Positions 1 to 8,479 of a DNA stretch of 56,082 nt are shown one piece after another (position 1 is the stretch's first letter; each line of letters opens with the position of its first letter). The stretch is taken from assembly GCA_020848435.1 (NCBI GenBank), contig JADLAC010000021.1:20001-76082 (forward strand), given 5' to 3'. The notes beneath the pieces were generated by a model that saw nothing but the letters and a program-made list of their open reading frames with translations, made no database searches and was not told where the DNA came from. The position numbers and the translations under genes are program-made. Source of the DNA: Burkholderiales bacterium (GTDB lineage: Bacteria; Pseudomonadota; Gammaproteobacteria; Burkholderiales; WYBJ01).

Positions 1-1
1 C

Positions 2-262
2 GCGGACAAGGCGCTGATGGCGTCACGGCTGCTGCACGATCAAGCGCGCGTGGGGCTCGAGCCGCCGATATTCGTCCACGCCGGCATCGATACCATCTCG
101 GCCTCGAAGCTGGACCTCGACCTGCTCGGCCACGGCTATGTGGCCAGCGCCGAGCCGCTGCTCTACGATCTGATCCAGCTCATCCACGACGACAAGCCGC
201 CGGCGCAACGCGCGCGCATCGAGCCGGTGCCGCCGGGACTGTATTGGGCGCTGAGCAGATAG
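2..262 (+). CDS. C-terminal end of an alpha/beta hydrolase (DUF900-like), partial
   Basis: The frame is open from the left edge of the window to a TAG at 260-262, giving the last 86 residues of a protein that starts outside. The piece reads as an Ile-Asp-Thr-Ile-x-Ala-Ser strand, then LGHGYVAS, then a helix with DLIQLIHDDKPPAQR, and ends with Trp near the C-terminus. This matches the end of alpha/beta-hydrolase-fold serine esterases of the DUF900 type, where the His of the GHxY segment is the usual catalytic base. The nucleophile region is not in the window, so the reaction cannot be assigned. An internal ATG at 17 is probably not a true start, because the reading frame continues upstream. 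Confidence 0.55.
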   Translation, partial: ADKALMASRLLHDQARVGLEPPIFVHAGIDTISASKLDLDLLGHGYVASAEPLLYDLIQLIHDDKPPAQRARIEPVPPGLYWALSR

Positions 263-387
263 CCGCCAGCGGGGTCTTCGAGTTTGCGCAAGCGTGCCGC
301 GGGATGGCAGCCGCAAGGTCCACTGATGAGGGCTAGCCGCCGAGCGCTTGCGCGTCGGTCTCCCGCCGCGATGCCGTCAACGGCGTT

Positions 388-2553
388 TCATGCGGGTCGA
401 GCCTGAGCCGCCCGAACGATGAGCCCATCGACCGCCACGATGCGCGGGCCCACGCAAATAAGAGGGTTCACGTCGAATTCGACGAGGCGATCGCGCTGAT
501 CGTCGGCAAGCTCGGACAAGCGCACGATCAGCTCGGCCAATGCGTCGAGGTCCACGCCTGGGCTGCCACGGAATCCGGCGAGCAGCGCGCTACCCTTCAA
601 CCGGCCGAGCAGCGAGCGCGCTTCACGCGCCGTGACGGGCGCGAGATCGAGTACGGTGTCCTTGAGCAACTCCACGAGTATCCCGCCCAGGCCGACCGCG
701 ATCAGCGCGCCGAACTGCGGGTCGATGCGCGCGCCCACCATGACTTCGACCCCGGCCGGCACCATCGGCTGCACCAGCACGCCGTTGACGAGCGCGTGCG
801 GCGCCCAAGCACGCGCGCTCGTCATGACAGCATCGTAGGCGGCGCGCACCTCGGCGGCCGACGCGAGATTCAAACGAATGACGCCGGCTTCGGTCTTGTG
901 CGCGATGGTGGGCGATTCGACTTTGAGCGCTACGGGAAAGCCGAGGGCTTGCGCGGCGTTCGCCGCCTCGGCGGCGGACTGCACGAGCGCCTCCCGCACC
1001 ACCGGCACGCCATACGTAGCCAATACCTGCTTGGCCTCCCGCTCGGTCAAGCTCGTGCTCGGCGCCGCCGCAAGCAGCGCTGCAGCCTTCTCCGCGGCCC
1101 GCGGATCGGACACGCGTTCGCGCCGCCGCGGCCCGTAGCGCGCTTCGGCGAGCAGACGATCTTCACGCCTGTGCCATGCCGCCAGGGTGGCATAGCAACG
1201 ATCGATCGACTGAAAGCACTGGAGATGCGGATTCATTTCGGCTTCCAGCGTGCTCGGCCCGCCGATCCAGCCGCCGGAATAGCTGATGCACACCGGCTTG
1301 CCCGAACGCCGGCCCGCTTCGCCCATGGCTTGGGTGCGCTCCACGTTGGCCCGGCTCAAGCTCGTGTGGGGAAGCACGATGGCGCCGTAGGTATCGCCAT
1401 CGAGCATCGCTTCGATCGCCTTGCCGGCGATGCTGTTGTCCTTGGTCATCATGGCGGTCAAGTCGCACGGGTTGCGCAAGGCGCCGAACTCCGGCACATA
1501 CGGCCGCAACCGTTGTTTCATGTCCTCCGGCGGCTGCGGCATGGGCACCGCGTGCGCCTCGGCGGCGTCGGTAGCCGCGATCAGCGCGCCGCCCGAAGCG
1601 CCCATAGCGGCCACGCCGCGCGCTCGCGGCCGTCCGGTCTTGGCGAAGAACGCGGCCGTCTCCAGCACGTGCTCAATCGCCGGGACCGTGATGAAGCCGG
1701 CACGCTCGAACAGCGCCCGATACGCTTGCGTCGAGCCCGCGAGCGATCCGGTGTGCGAAAGCGCCGCCGTGGCGGCTGCCTCGCCCAGTCCGAGCTTGCA
1801 CACCACGACCGGCTTGCCCGCCTTCCACGCCAGCTCGCCGGCTTCGAGCAATTGCAGCGGCTGCGCCATCCCCTCGAACAGGCAAGCGATCACGGCGCAC
1901 GCCGGGTCGTCGGCGAGGTAGGCGATCTCGTCAGCGACGTGCATGTCGGCGCCGTTGCCGAGCGTCAGCACGTGGCTCAAGCGCATGCCGCGATGCTCGG
2001 CTTGGCCGAGCGCGAATCCCAGTGCACCCGATTGACTGACGATCCCGATGCCCGCGCCGCGCGGCGGGTCCACCTTGAACTCGCCCGAGGCAAACGACAT
2101 CAGCGCGCTGGACGCGAAGTTGATGTAGCCGAGGCAATTGGGGCCGATGATGCGCAGCCCCGTCTCGCGCGCGATCGCGCTCAGGCGCGCCTGCTCCGCG
2201 GCGTGCTCGGGATGGCCGGTCTCGGCATACCCGGACGCGAACACCACCGCGCCGCCGACGCCGTTAGCCGCGCACTCGAGCAGGGCGGCCTCGATCCCAG
2301 CACGCGGCACGGCGAATATGACGCAATCGGGCGTCTGCGGCAGCGCCGCCAGCGACGGATAACACGCTTCGTCGCCGATCTTGTCGTAACGCGGATTGAT
2401 GCGCCAAATGCGACCGCGGTATTTCGCCAGATTGGCGATGGTGCGGGCAGCGAACGACTTCGGATTGGGCGAGGCGCCGTAGATCGCCACGCTCTGGGGG
2501 TCGAACAAGCGCTCGAGCTCGGCGTGACGGTAGACGCTGCGGGAAGTGCGCAT
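388..2553 (-). CDS. ADP-forming (NDP-forming) acyl-CoA synthetase, single-chain
   Basis: This 721-residue protein has the single-chain acyl-CoA synthetase (ADP-forming) layout. It starts with a CoA-binding Rossmann domain (about 10-140, with SVAIYGASPNPKSF), continues with two succinyl-CoA-ligase-like flavodoxin domains (about 150-460, including the SHTGSLAGS segment that carries the phosphorylated His in this family), and ends with an ATP-grasp domain (about 490-715, with KTEAGVIRLNL and VEVMVGARIDPQFG). It should interconvert an acyl-CoA, ADP and Pi with the free acid, CoA and ATP. The start at 2553 is preferred over an ATG at 2604: it begins just before the conserved LFDPQSVAIYGAS and has a GGAG 12 nt upstream. 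It is divergent from a Bug gene, which fits organic-acid activation. The acyl substrate is unknown. Confidence 0.85.
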   Translation of the reverse strand: MRTSRSVYRHAELERLFDPQSVAIYGASPNPKSFAARTIANLAKYRGRIWRINPRYDKIGDEACYPSLAALPQTPDCVIFAVPRAGIEAALLECAANGVGGAVVFASGYAETGHPEHAAEQARLSAIARETGLRIIGPNCLGYINFASSALMSFASGEFKVDPPRGAGIGIVSQSGALGFALGQAEHRGMRLSHVLTLGNGADMHVADEIAYLADDPACAVIACLFEGMAQPLQLLEAGELAWKAGKPVVVCKLGLGEAAATAALSHTGSLAGSTQAYRALFERAGFITVPAIEHVLETAAFFAKTGRPRARGVAAMGASGGALIAATDAAEAHAVPMPQPPEDMKQRLRPYVPEFGALRNPCDLTAMMTKDNSIAGKAIEAMLDGDTYGAIVLPHTSLSRANVERTQAMGEAGRRSGKPVCISYSGGWIGGPSTLEAEMNPHLQCFQSIDRCYATLAAWHRREDRLLAEARYGPRRRERVSDPRAAEKAAALLAAAPSTSLTEREAKQVLATYGVPVVREALVQSAAEAANAAQALGFPVALKVESPTIAHKTEAGVIRLNLASAAEVRAAYDAVMTSARAWAPHALVNGVLVQPMVPAGVEVMVGARIDPQFGALIAVGLGGILVELLKDTVLDLAPVTAREARSLLGRLKGSALLAGFRGSPGVDLDALAELIVRLSELADDQRDRLVEFDVNPLICVGPRIVAVDGLIVRAAQARPA

Positions 2554-2662
2554 CACTGCTCGACACTCCTGCATGGATGGGGATCGGGCCATTATGCCGG
2601 ACAATCGGCAGCCGCGAGCCGCGCGGATTCGTGCTCGCTGCGTCGCGGGCGCGTTTTTGGTC

Positions 2663-2668
2663 TATAGT
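2663..2668 (+). promoter_or_regulatory. Possible -10 box upstream of the first Bug gene
   Basis: TATAGT lies in the 231-bp divergent region between the acyl-CoA synthetase and the first Bug gene, in an otherwise very GC-rich stretch and just after a short T-run. No convincing -35 box is visible 16-18 bp upstream, so this is only a candidate. Confidence 0.2.
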
Positions 2669-2784
2669 CGCCTGGGCGCCTCGCCCGCCGGCGGGGCTCG
2701 AGCTATGACTGCGCACGCCGCCGCGGCAACGACTCGGGGATACGATCACGCGCGCGGGCGCGGCGCCAACCCAGGGAGGAATGT

Positions 2785-3780
2785 ATGGAGTTATCGGCAA
2801 GGACCGAACTGCGACGCTCGCTCGTCATGACCTGCGTGGCTTGCGGGCTCGCCGCCGCGCACCCGGCGCCGGCCCAGCAGGGCTATCCCAATCGCCCCAT
2901 CCGCTTCGTCGTGCCTTCAGCCACGGGCGGCAGCAACGACATCTCGGCACGGCTGTTCGGCCAGAAGCTCTCGGAAGCGTTCGGGCAGCAGGTCGTCATC
3001 GACAACCGCGCCGGCGCCGGCAGCATCATCGGCACGGACCTGGTGGCGAAATCCTCGCCCGACGGCTATACCTTGCTGGTGCAGTCCTCCGAGATCACCA
3101 TCATCACCGCCTTGCACAAGAAGCTTCCCTTCGACACCGTCAAGGATCTCGCACCGGTCACGCTGCTGGCTACCTTTCCCCTGCTGCTGGTCGTCCACCC
3201 CGGGGTGGAGGCGAAGTCCGTGAAGGAGCTGATTGCGCTCGCCAAGGCGAAGCCTGGGCAGCTTCGCTATGCCTCCAACGGCAACGGCACGATCTCGCAC
3301 GCTTCGGCCGAGATGTTCAAGAGCATGACGGGAATCAATCTGGTGCACGTGCCCTACAAGGGCGCCGCGCCGGCGCTCACATCGATCCTCGGCGGCGAGA
3401 CGGCGATGGGCTTTTACACCACCTCGGCAACGCTGCAACACATCAAGGCCGGTCGCTTTCGCGGCCTGGCGACCAGCGGGGAGAAGCGCGTCGCCTCGCT
3501 GCCCGATCTGCCGACTTTCGCCGAGGCCGGCCTGCCCGGCTTCGTCGATGCCCGCACCTGGGCGGGCGTGTTCGTCCGGGCGGGCACGCCGCAGCCGATC
3601 ATCGCCAGATTGCACTCCGAGCTGACGCGCATCATCCGCTTGCCGGACGTGCGCGAACGCTTCGTCACCTACGATTGGGAGGCGGTGGGCAATACGCCGG
3701 AAGAGTTCGCCAGCAGCGTTCGCAAGGAGATCGCGACCTGGACCAAGGTGATCCGGGAAGCCAACATCCGGGCGGACTGA
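2785..3780 (+). CDS. Bug/TctC-family periplasmic solute-binding protein (copy 1)
   Basis: The 331-residue product has a Sec signal peptide (hydrophobic about 12-25, cleavage near Ala-Pro-Ala-Gln-Gln) and the Bug signature YPNRPIRFVVPSATGGSND (34-52), where the usual PFPPGG is changed to PSATGG. A second signature, LVHVPYKGAAPA (about 186-198), belongs to the ligand-binding cleft. Family members bind carboxylates or related small acids in the periplasm for TctABC transporters or for sensing. The ATG at 2785 sits 5 nt after GGGAGGA; an out-of-frame ATG overlaps at 2781. No TctA or TctB follows; the next gene is another Bug gene. Confidence 0.9.
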   Translation: MELSARTELRRSLVMTCVACGLAAAHPAPAQQGYPNRPIRFVVPSATGGSNDISARLFGQKLSEAFGQQVVIDNRAGAGSIIGTDLVAKSSPDGYTLLVQSSEITIITALHKKLPFDTVKDLAPVTLLATFPLLLVVHPGVEAKSVKELIALAKAKPGQLRYASNGNGTISHASAEMFKSMTGINLVHVPYKGAAPALTSILGGETAMGFYTTSATLQHIKAGRFRGLATSGEKRVASLPDLPTFAEAGLPGFVDARTWAGVFVRAGTPQPIIARLHSELTRIIRLPDVRERFVTYDWEAVGNTPEEFASSVRKEIATWTKVIREANIRAD

Positions 3781-3807
3781 CGCCGTTTAGGGGTTCAGCC
3801 ATTGTGA

Positions 3808-3882
3808 GTCAGGTCTTGCGTGTTGCACCGGGATGGATATTGGCTAGTGCACGAGTCGGCCAAGTGCAGCGTGCAAGACCCC
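3808..3882. repeat. REP-like imperfect palindrome, family A copy 1
   Basis: The arms GGTCTTGCGTGTTGCAC (3812-3828) and GTGCAGCGTGCAAGACC (3864-3880) are inverted and match at 14 of 17 positions across a 35-nt loop. The same core recurs at about 7001, 8385, 22680, 22734 and 38041. This copy fills the gap between the two tandem Bug genes and could act as a transcript-end hairpin as well as a dispersed repeat. Confidence 0.7.
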
Positions 3883-3925
3883 AGCCGTCCCGGCCGTCGC
3901 GTTTCTTCGAATGAGGGCTCGCCGC

Positions 3926-4909
3926 ATGCATATCCACCGCATCGCCGTCGTCGTTGCGCTGTCGCTGCTCGTCTGTGCTCAGGCCAGCGCGCAAACACCC
4001 GCGTCCACCTATCCCAACCGCCCGGTCAGGATCATCATGCCGTTCCCCGCCGGGACGAGCGTCAACGACGTCCTCGGCCGCGCGCTGGCGCAGCGCCTGT
4101 CGGACCGGCTCGGCCAGCAGGTGATATTCGACAATCGCTCCGGGGCGGCGGGAACCATCGGCTCGGAGATGGTCGCGAAGTCTCCGCCCGACGGCTACAC
4201 CCTGCTGCTCGCCGTGACCGGCCCGATGACGATCGCGCCTTTCGTCTACCCCAAGCTGGGCTACGACACGCTGCGCGATTTCACGCCGGTCGCGCTGGTG
4301 GCGCGAGCGCCCTACATCATCGTCATTCATCCCTCGGTGCCGGCGAAGGATCTGAAGTCGCTCATCGCGCTGGCGAAAGCGCGTCCGGGCGAGCTGCTGT
4401 TCGCCTCCGCCGGCACGGGCGGCACACCGCACCTGTGCACCGAGCTCTTGATGAGCATGGCGGGGATCAAGATGACGCACGTCCCGTACAAGGGCGGCGC
4501 GCCGGCGATGATCGATACCGTCGGCGGGCACACCCAGCTCTACTGCACCAGCGTGACCAACGCGCTGCCGATGCTGAAGCAGGGTCGAATCCGCACCGTC
4601 GGGGTGACGCCGATGAAGCGCTCGCTCGCGCTGCCGGAAGTACCCACACTGGACGAGCAGGGCCTGAAAGGATTCGACGTCGCGCAATGGATGGGCATCC
4701 TGGCGCCCGCCAAGACGCCGAGCGCGATCGTGCAGCGGCTGCAGCAGGAGATCGCCCGCCTGGTCAACGAGAGCGAATACAACAAGTTCATCGTCCAGCA
4801 AGGCGGCGAGCCGGCCTACATGGCGCCGGACGAATTCAGCGCGCTGTTGCGCAGCGAGCTGGAGCGCTGGGGTAAGCTCGTGAAGGCCGTCGGGGTGAAG
4901 CCGGAGTGA
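3926..4909 (+). CDS. Bug/TctC-family periplasmic solute-binding protein (copy 2)
   Basis: This protein of 327 residues has a clear signal peptide (hydrophobic VVVALSLLVCA, cleavage about Ala-Ser-Ala/Gln at 22) followed by the YPNRPVRIIMPFPAGTSVND signature (29-48), in which the Gly-Gly pair of the family is replaced by Ala-Gly-Thr-Ser. A MTHVPYKGGAPA segment marks the second lobe. The ATG at 3926 is chosen over one at 3911: it gives a normal signal peptide and has GAGGG 8 nt upstream. It lies 145 bp after Bug copy 1 with a REP-like hairpin between them, so co-transcription is possible but not certain. The two copies are clearly diverged and not a recent duplication. Confidence 0.88.
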   Translation: MHIHRIAVVVALSLLVCAQASAQTPASTYPNRPVRIIMPFPAGTSVNDVLGRALAQRLSDRLGQQVIFDNRSGAAGTIGSEMVAKSPPDGYTLLLAVTGPMTIAPFVYPKLGYDTLRDFTPVALVARAPYIIVIHPSVPAKDLKSLIALAKARPGELLFASAGTGGTPHLCTELLMSMAGIKMTHVPYKGGAPAMIDTVGGHTQLYCTSVTNALPMLKQGRIRTVGVTPMKRSLALPEVPTLDEQGLKGFDVAQWMGILAPAKTPSAIVQRLQQEIARLVNESEYNKFIVQQGGEPAYMAPDEFSALLRSELERWGKLVKAVGVKPE

Positions 4910-4981
4910 GGGCGACCAGCAGCCGCGCCGGCCGCCACGGCGACACCCTTGCACGGTGCGCGACATAGAATCGCAGTCGCC

Positions 4982-5767
4982 ATGGCTCGAGTCGTCGCGC
5001 TCTATCGCTATCCCGTGAAAGGATTCACGCCCGAACGCGTTGCGCGCATCACCGTGCTGCCGGGCGGACGCGTCGCGGGCGACCGTGTGCTCAATTTCCG
5101 CTTCGCCGATGCGCCGGTGGCCGACACGGCGTGGTGCCGCAAGTATCATGGGGTCGTGCTGGCGAATACGCCCGGGCTCGCGCGGCTCGAAGTTCGGTTC
5201 GATGAGCCGAGGCAGCGTTTGACAATCGGCCTCGGCGGACGAACGCTCGCGGATCACGGTCTCGATCCGGCGGGCCGCCGGGAGCTGGTGCAGGCGATCA
5301 CGGACTACGTCCTGCACCTCGAAGACAACCCGTTGCAGGGCGCGCCGCAGCGCCTGCCGCTCAAGTTGGTCGGCGATGGCACGACACCGCGCTACCAGGA
5401 CAACGAAGCCGGGCAGGTCACGTTGCACGCCCGCGAGAGCCTCGCCGCCGCAGCCATGGCCTTCGGCGATGCCGCGCTCAGCGAGCTGCGCTTCCGCCAC
5501 AACATCGTGATCGACGGGGTAAGCGCCTGGGAAGAGCAAGGCTGGGTGGGGAGCAAGCTGCGCGTGGGCGATGTCGTCTTCGAGCGGGTCGTAGCGAAAG
5601 TGCGCTGTCTCGCCACGCACGCCAATCCGCTAACGGGCGAGCGCGATCTGCCGGTGATGCAGCTCTTGGTCAAGGCATTCGCTCAGCGCAACCCGACGTT
5701 CGGCGTCGGCATGTTGTCGGACTCGGGCGGGGAGATACGCGTGGGCGATTGCATCGCGTTGGCGTAG
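4982..5767 (+). CDS. MOSC-domain protein
   Basis: The 261-residue protein has an N-terminal MOSC beta-barrel (begins VVALYRYPVKGF, with RVAGDRVLNFRFAD) and a C-terminal MOSC domain with the conserved Cys in VRCLATHANPLTGERD, which in the family carries sulfur or contacts the molybdenum cofactor. Members include MOCO sulfurases and molybdoenzymes that reduce N-hydroxylated compounds; no ferredoxin domain is attached here. The start at 4982 begins directly with the conserved N-terminal strand; an upstream in-frame ATG at 4949 would add an arginine-rich tail. No other molybdenum gene is nearby, so its specific role is open. Confidence 0.85.
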   Translation: MARVVALYRYPVKGFTPERVARITVLPGGRVAGDRVLNFRFADAPVADTAWCRKYHGVVLANTPGLARLEVRFDEPRQRLTIGLGGRTLADHGLDPAGRRELVQAITDYVLHLEDNPLQGAPQRLPLKLVGDGTTPRYQDNEAGQVTLHARESLAAAAMAFGDAALSELRFRHNIVIDGVSAWEEQGWVGSKLRVGDVVFERVVAKVRCLATHANPLTGERDLPVMQLLVKAFAQRNPTFGVGMLSDSGGEIRVGDCIALA

Positions 5768-5770
5768 ACA

Positions 5771-5790
5771 GCCGCTGCGCTCGCAGCGGC
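5771..5790. terminator. Perfect GC-rich stem-loop after the MOSC gene
   Basis: GCCGCTGC and GCAGCGGC form a perfect 8-bp stem with a GCTC loop, 3 nt after the MOSC stop codon. No T-run follows, so it may be an RNA-stabilising hairpin or a weak terminator. Confidence 0.4.
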
Positions 5791-5896
5791 CGGCCGCGCT
5801 GTGCGCGCGATGCGAAGCGCAAGTTACCATGCGCGAGGTCGCACGCGATCGCCGAAATAATCGATCGCGACCGTCGGCTGCGAGGAGAGCACGAAC

Positions 5897-6994
5897 ATGA
5901 CGAACAAGTTGCGTTTAGGTTTCGTCGGCGCGAACGTGCGTTCGCATTGGGCCTCGCAGTCGCATTTCCCGGCGCTGCTCGCGAGCCCGGACGTCGAGCT
6001 GACCGCGGTGTGCACCACGCGCCCCGATAGCGCGGATGAAGCGCGCAAGGCGTTCGGGGCGAAGCTCGCGTTCCACGACTACCGCGCCATGGTCGCATCC
6101 TCCGCGATCGATGCCGTGGCCGTGTGCGTGCGCGTCCCGCTGCACTATGCGCCGACCAAGGCCGCGATCGAGGCCGGCAAGCATGTCTATACCGAGTGGC
6201 CGCTCGGGCGCGACAGCACCGAGGCGCAGGAGCTGGCGGCGCTGGCGCGCGCGAAAGGTGTGCAGACCGCCGTCGGCCTACAGTCGCGCGTGAGTCCCGT
6301 GCTGGTCTACATGAAGGAGCTGGCCGAGGCGGGCTACCTCGGCGAGCTGCTGTCGTGTCATGCAGTGTGCATGCGCGACGGCCCGCTGGAGCGCCCCTCG
6401 AGCCGCACCTGGCAGCGCGCCGCCGAGCTCGGCGCCAATACGCTCACCATCGCCAACGGCCACGTCATCGATGCCTTGCGCTTCGTGGCAGGCGATTTCG
6501 CGCGGGTCGCATGCGTGGTGAGCACGCAGGCGCCGCAGTGGTACGAGACCGACACCAAGCGATTGGTCGATGTCACCTCGCCGGACAACGTCCTGGTGAG
6601 CGGACGCCTCGTGCGCGGCGCGGTCGCATCGGTGCACGTCGCAGCCGTGCCTTGGGCCGGCATCGGTTACAGGATGGACCTTTACGGGCGTGAAGGCACG
6701 CTGGTCGTGACCGGCGAGGTCTCGTCCCAGCGCGGCGAGATGCTGCGGCTGCAAGGCGCGCAGCGCAGCCACGAGCTGCGCGAGCTCGATATTCCGGATC
6801 GCTACACCTGGGTGCCGCCCGGATTCCCGCGCGGCGATCCCTTCAACGTCGGACAGATGTACGCCTTGTTCGCCGAAGCGGTGCGCACGGGACACAATCG
6901 GCTGCCGACCTTCGACACCGCACTCGAGCTGCATCGCTTCCTCGACACCATCAAGCAGGCCGCGGATACGGGCCGGGAGCTCTCGGTAACCTGA
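5897..6994 (+). CDS. Gfo/Idh/MocA-family NAD(P)-dependent oxidoreductase
   Basis: A protein of 365 residues with an N-terminal Rossmann fold (LRLGFVGANVRSHWA, about 5-19), the HVYTEWPLG segment near 95 where the family usually has the EKP-like catalytic motif (here Glu-Trp-Pro, so the Lys is replaced by Trp), and a C-terminal alpha/beta domain with a HVIDALRFVAGDF helix. The family oxidises or reduces sugars, inositols and other polyols. GAGGAG lies 10 nt upstream of the ATG. It stands alone on its strand; its stop codon abuts a 36-bp repeat that reappears beyond the PEP-CTERM gene. Confidence 0.85.
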   Translation: MTNKLRLGFVGANVRSHWASQSHFPALLASPDVELTAVCTTRPDSADEARKAFGAKLAFHDYRAMVASSAIDAVAVCVRVPLHYAPTKAAIEAGKHVYTEWPLGRDSTEAQELAALARAKGVQTAVGLQSRVSPVLVYMKELAEAGYLGELLSCHAVCMRDGPLERPSSRTWQRAAELGANTLTIANGHVIDALRFVAGDFARVACVVSTQAPQWYETDTKRLVDVTSPDNVLVSGRLVRGAVASVHVAAVPWAGIGYRMDLYGREGTLVVTGEVSSQRGEMLRLQGAQRSHELRELDIPDRYTWVPPGFPRGDPFNVGQMYALFAEAVRTGHNRLPTFDTALELHRFLDTIKQAADTGRELSVT

Positions 6995-7029
6995 GTGTTC
7001 GGTCAGGTCTTGCACGTTGCACCGGTGAT
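6994..7029 (+). repeat. 36-bp direct repeat, left copy (family A)
   Basis: This 36-bp sequence is identical to 8378-8413 and begins at the last base of the oxidoreductase stop codon. It contains the family A core GGTCAGGTCTTGCACGTTGC. The two copies flank the PEP-CTERM gene. Confidence 0.85.
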
Positions 7030-7154
7030 GGATAATGAGCCAGCCGCCCTACCGCGACGCCCGCCGCGTATTCTGGATCATTGATAACGGCTCCTCGTAT
7101 CGCGGCCAGTCCAGCGTGCGACGCCTGACCAACGCCCTCGGATCGTCAGACCGA

Positions 7155-8015
7155 CTAGGCGCGGCTGCTTCGGCGTACGATGCAACCGATCAATCCCAGC
7201 CCAACGAGCATCGTGAACACGCTTCGCGGCTCGGGCACTGGCTGAGCGAAGGTGGCGCCGGAAGCAGTCGCCCATTCTGTTCCAATCGGCGCAGTTAATC
7301 GCAACGTGGCCGTATGTGTGAAATCAGCCATGGCTCCCATTGCCTGAGCGTTGAAAAGCATCAGGAGGGGAACCATCTGCGATGGGCCGGTGATGTTGAC
7401 GTCTACCCTGAGAACGTCATGGCCGCCCCAGTGAGGAGCACAGTTCGGATTGCACACGTATTGGCGGAAGGAACTGCCGTCGCCGACGTTGAGCGAGCCC
7501 GAAGCGTAGGCGTAGGAACCGGTGAACGCGTCGGGCCGGGTGGCGATCGCGCCTTCGAGGTCCAGAGTAAACGTCACCGGAGTCACCTTTGTGTTCGATG
7601 CGCCCGGCACTGTGAACGTAACCTCGTCGGCAAACGCTAGATGCGAAGTGGCGGAAATGGATTTCAAGGGACCGAGGTAGTCCGAATACGCACTAAAGGC
7701 AAACTTGCCGCTGAGTAGATCCATACTGGCAAATGCCATGCCGGATGCGTTGGGGACGGCAATGGATTCCTCGCTCCCGAGCGTAGGTGCGTACTCGATC
7801 GGGCCCGTGTTGTACTGCAGAGAACGCGTGACCATTGGCGCTAAGGGTGCCCCGCCTGAATCGAATGTCAGAGGCGAAGGCGCAGGTCCGGCAGGCGGCC
7901 CGACTAACGACTGAATGGTTTGATAAACATAGAGAGAGGCTGCAGACGGGTCGGCCGCGTCGGCATGCCCCGGCAGGGCAAGGAAGGCGCAATAGGCAAA
8001 AAGACATACACGCAT
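7155..8015 (-). CDS. PEP-CTERM sorting-signal protein
   Basis: The 286-residue secreted protein has a signal peptide (VCLFAYCAFLALPGHADA) and a C-terminal sorting tail made of VPEP, a hydrophobic helix (VFTMLVGLGLIGCIV) and a basic RRSSR end. This is the tripartite PEP-CTERM signal recognised by exosortase in Gram-negative bacteria that make exopolysaccharide. The body is beta-rich with no motif I recognise. No exosortase is in this window. The gene and its upstream region look less GC-rich than their neighbours, and with identical 36-bp repeats on both sides it may be an acquired cassette. Confidence 0.85.
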   Translation of the reverse strand: MRVCLFAYCAFLALPGHADAADPSAASLYVYQTIQSLVGPPAGPAPSPLTFDSGGAPLAPMVTRSLQYNTGPIEYAPTLGSEESIAVPNASGMAFASMDLLSGKFAFSAYSDYLGPLKSISATSHLAFADEVTFTVPGASNTKVTPVTFTLDLEGAIATRPDAFTGSYAYASGSLNVGDGSSFRQYVCNPNCAPHWGGHDVLRVDVNITGPSQMVPLLMLFNAQAMGAMADFTHTATLRLTAPIGTEWATASGATFAQPVPEPRSVFTMLVGLGLIGCIVRRSSRA

Positions 8016-8261
8016 GGCGACACCTTCAAGTTCGAGTGAGAGAACTTCAGTGTAGCGGAACCGATTGCGTTGCGGGCAGATGTTGCACCAGACAACTGAG
8101 GCCCAGGCAATACTTCCGCTTTGGTCGAGCTATACCTGTCATTCGAGCTTGCCTTGCGTAACGACAGGCACCAAGAGCGGCGCGTGCAGTGACGGTGCAA
8201 GGCGTCGACACCAGCTCAGACCGAGAACAAGACTTGTGACGTAGTCCGCCTGTTCCGACGA
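8016..8261. other. Upstream region of the PEP-CTERM gene
   Basis: About 250 bp with no gene. It holds a candidate sigma-54 promoter for the PEP-CTERM gene and is visibly AT-richer than the flanks. Nothing else was recognised. Confidence 0.5.
8075..8090 (-). promoter_or_regulatory. Candidate sigma-54 (-24/-12) promoter of the PEP-CTERM gene
   Basis: Read on the minus strand, TGGTGCAACATCTGCC carries the GG-N10-GC spacing required by sigma-54, with a reasonable match to TGGCAC-N5-TTGC in its TGG and TGC parts. It would start transcription about 50 nt before the ATG at 8015. PEP-CTERM systems are known to use the PrsK/PrsR sigma-54 regulators, which makes this plausible but unproven. Confidence 0.35.
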
Positions 8262-8377
8262 CTAGCACCCTGCCACGCCGGCAACCAACTCAACGCGGCC
8301 ACGGACGATCGGCAGCACGATGTGCGATGCGCGCATGCGATCGACATACACCGTGTTCAGCGCGATCTGCTTGTGTA
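8262..8377 (-). pseudogene. Possible C-terminal remnant of an unidentified gene
   Basis: A frame that emerges from the 36-bp repeat encodes about 38 protein-like residues (LHKQIALNTVYVDRMRAS, then LPIVRGRVELVAG) and stops at 8262-8264. It has no start and no family I can name. It may be the tail of a gene cut by arrival of the repeat or PEP-CTERM cassette. Confidence 0.25.
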
Positions 8378-8413
8378 AGTGTTCGGTCAGGTCTTGCACG
8401 TTGCACCGGTGAT
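8378..8413 (+). repeat. 36-bp direct repeat, right copy (family A)
   Basis: Identical to 6994-7029 over all 36 bases; the similarity continues loosely for about ten more bases on the right. It includes the left arm of the palindrome at 8385-8466. Confidence 0.85.
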
Positions 8414-8466
8414 CGATATTGCTCATTGCGTAACTGGCGCCGAAGTGCAACATGCAAGACCTGACC
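8385..8466. repeat. REP-like palindrome, family A, best-conserved copy
   Basis: Two 22-nt arms (8385-8406 and 8445-8466) are inverted with 21 of 22 matches around a 38-nt loop. The arms read GGTCAGGTCTTGCACGTTGC plus two bases, and the complement. It lies just beyond the stop codon of the solute-binding-protein gene and could form a strong 3' hairpin in its transcript. Confidence 0.8.
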
Positions 8467-8479
8467 CGCAAACCCCGGC

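Noticed and set aside
796..2667. A 623-codon open frame on the plus strand opposite the acyl-CoA synthetase
   Set aside because: Its translation is Arg/Gly/His-rich with no family motif, while the minus strand encodes a full acyl-CoA synthetase. Long antisense frames are expected at this GC content.
3809..5620. A 603-codon minus-strand frame across Bug copy 2 and the MOSC gene
   Set aside because: It covers two genes with clear motifs on the plus strand and shows no domain of its own.
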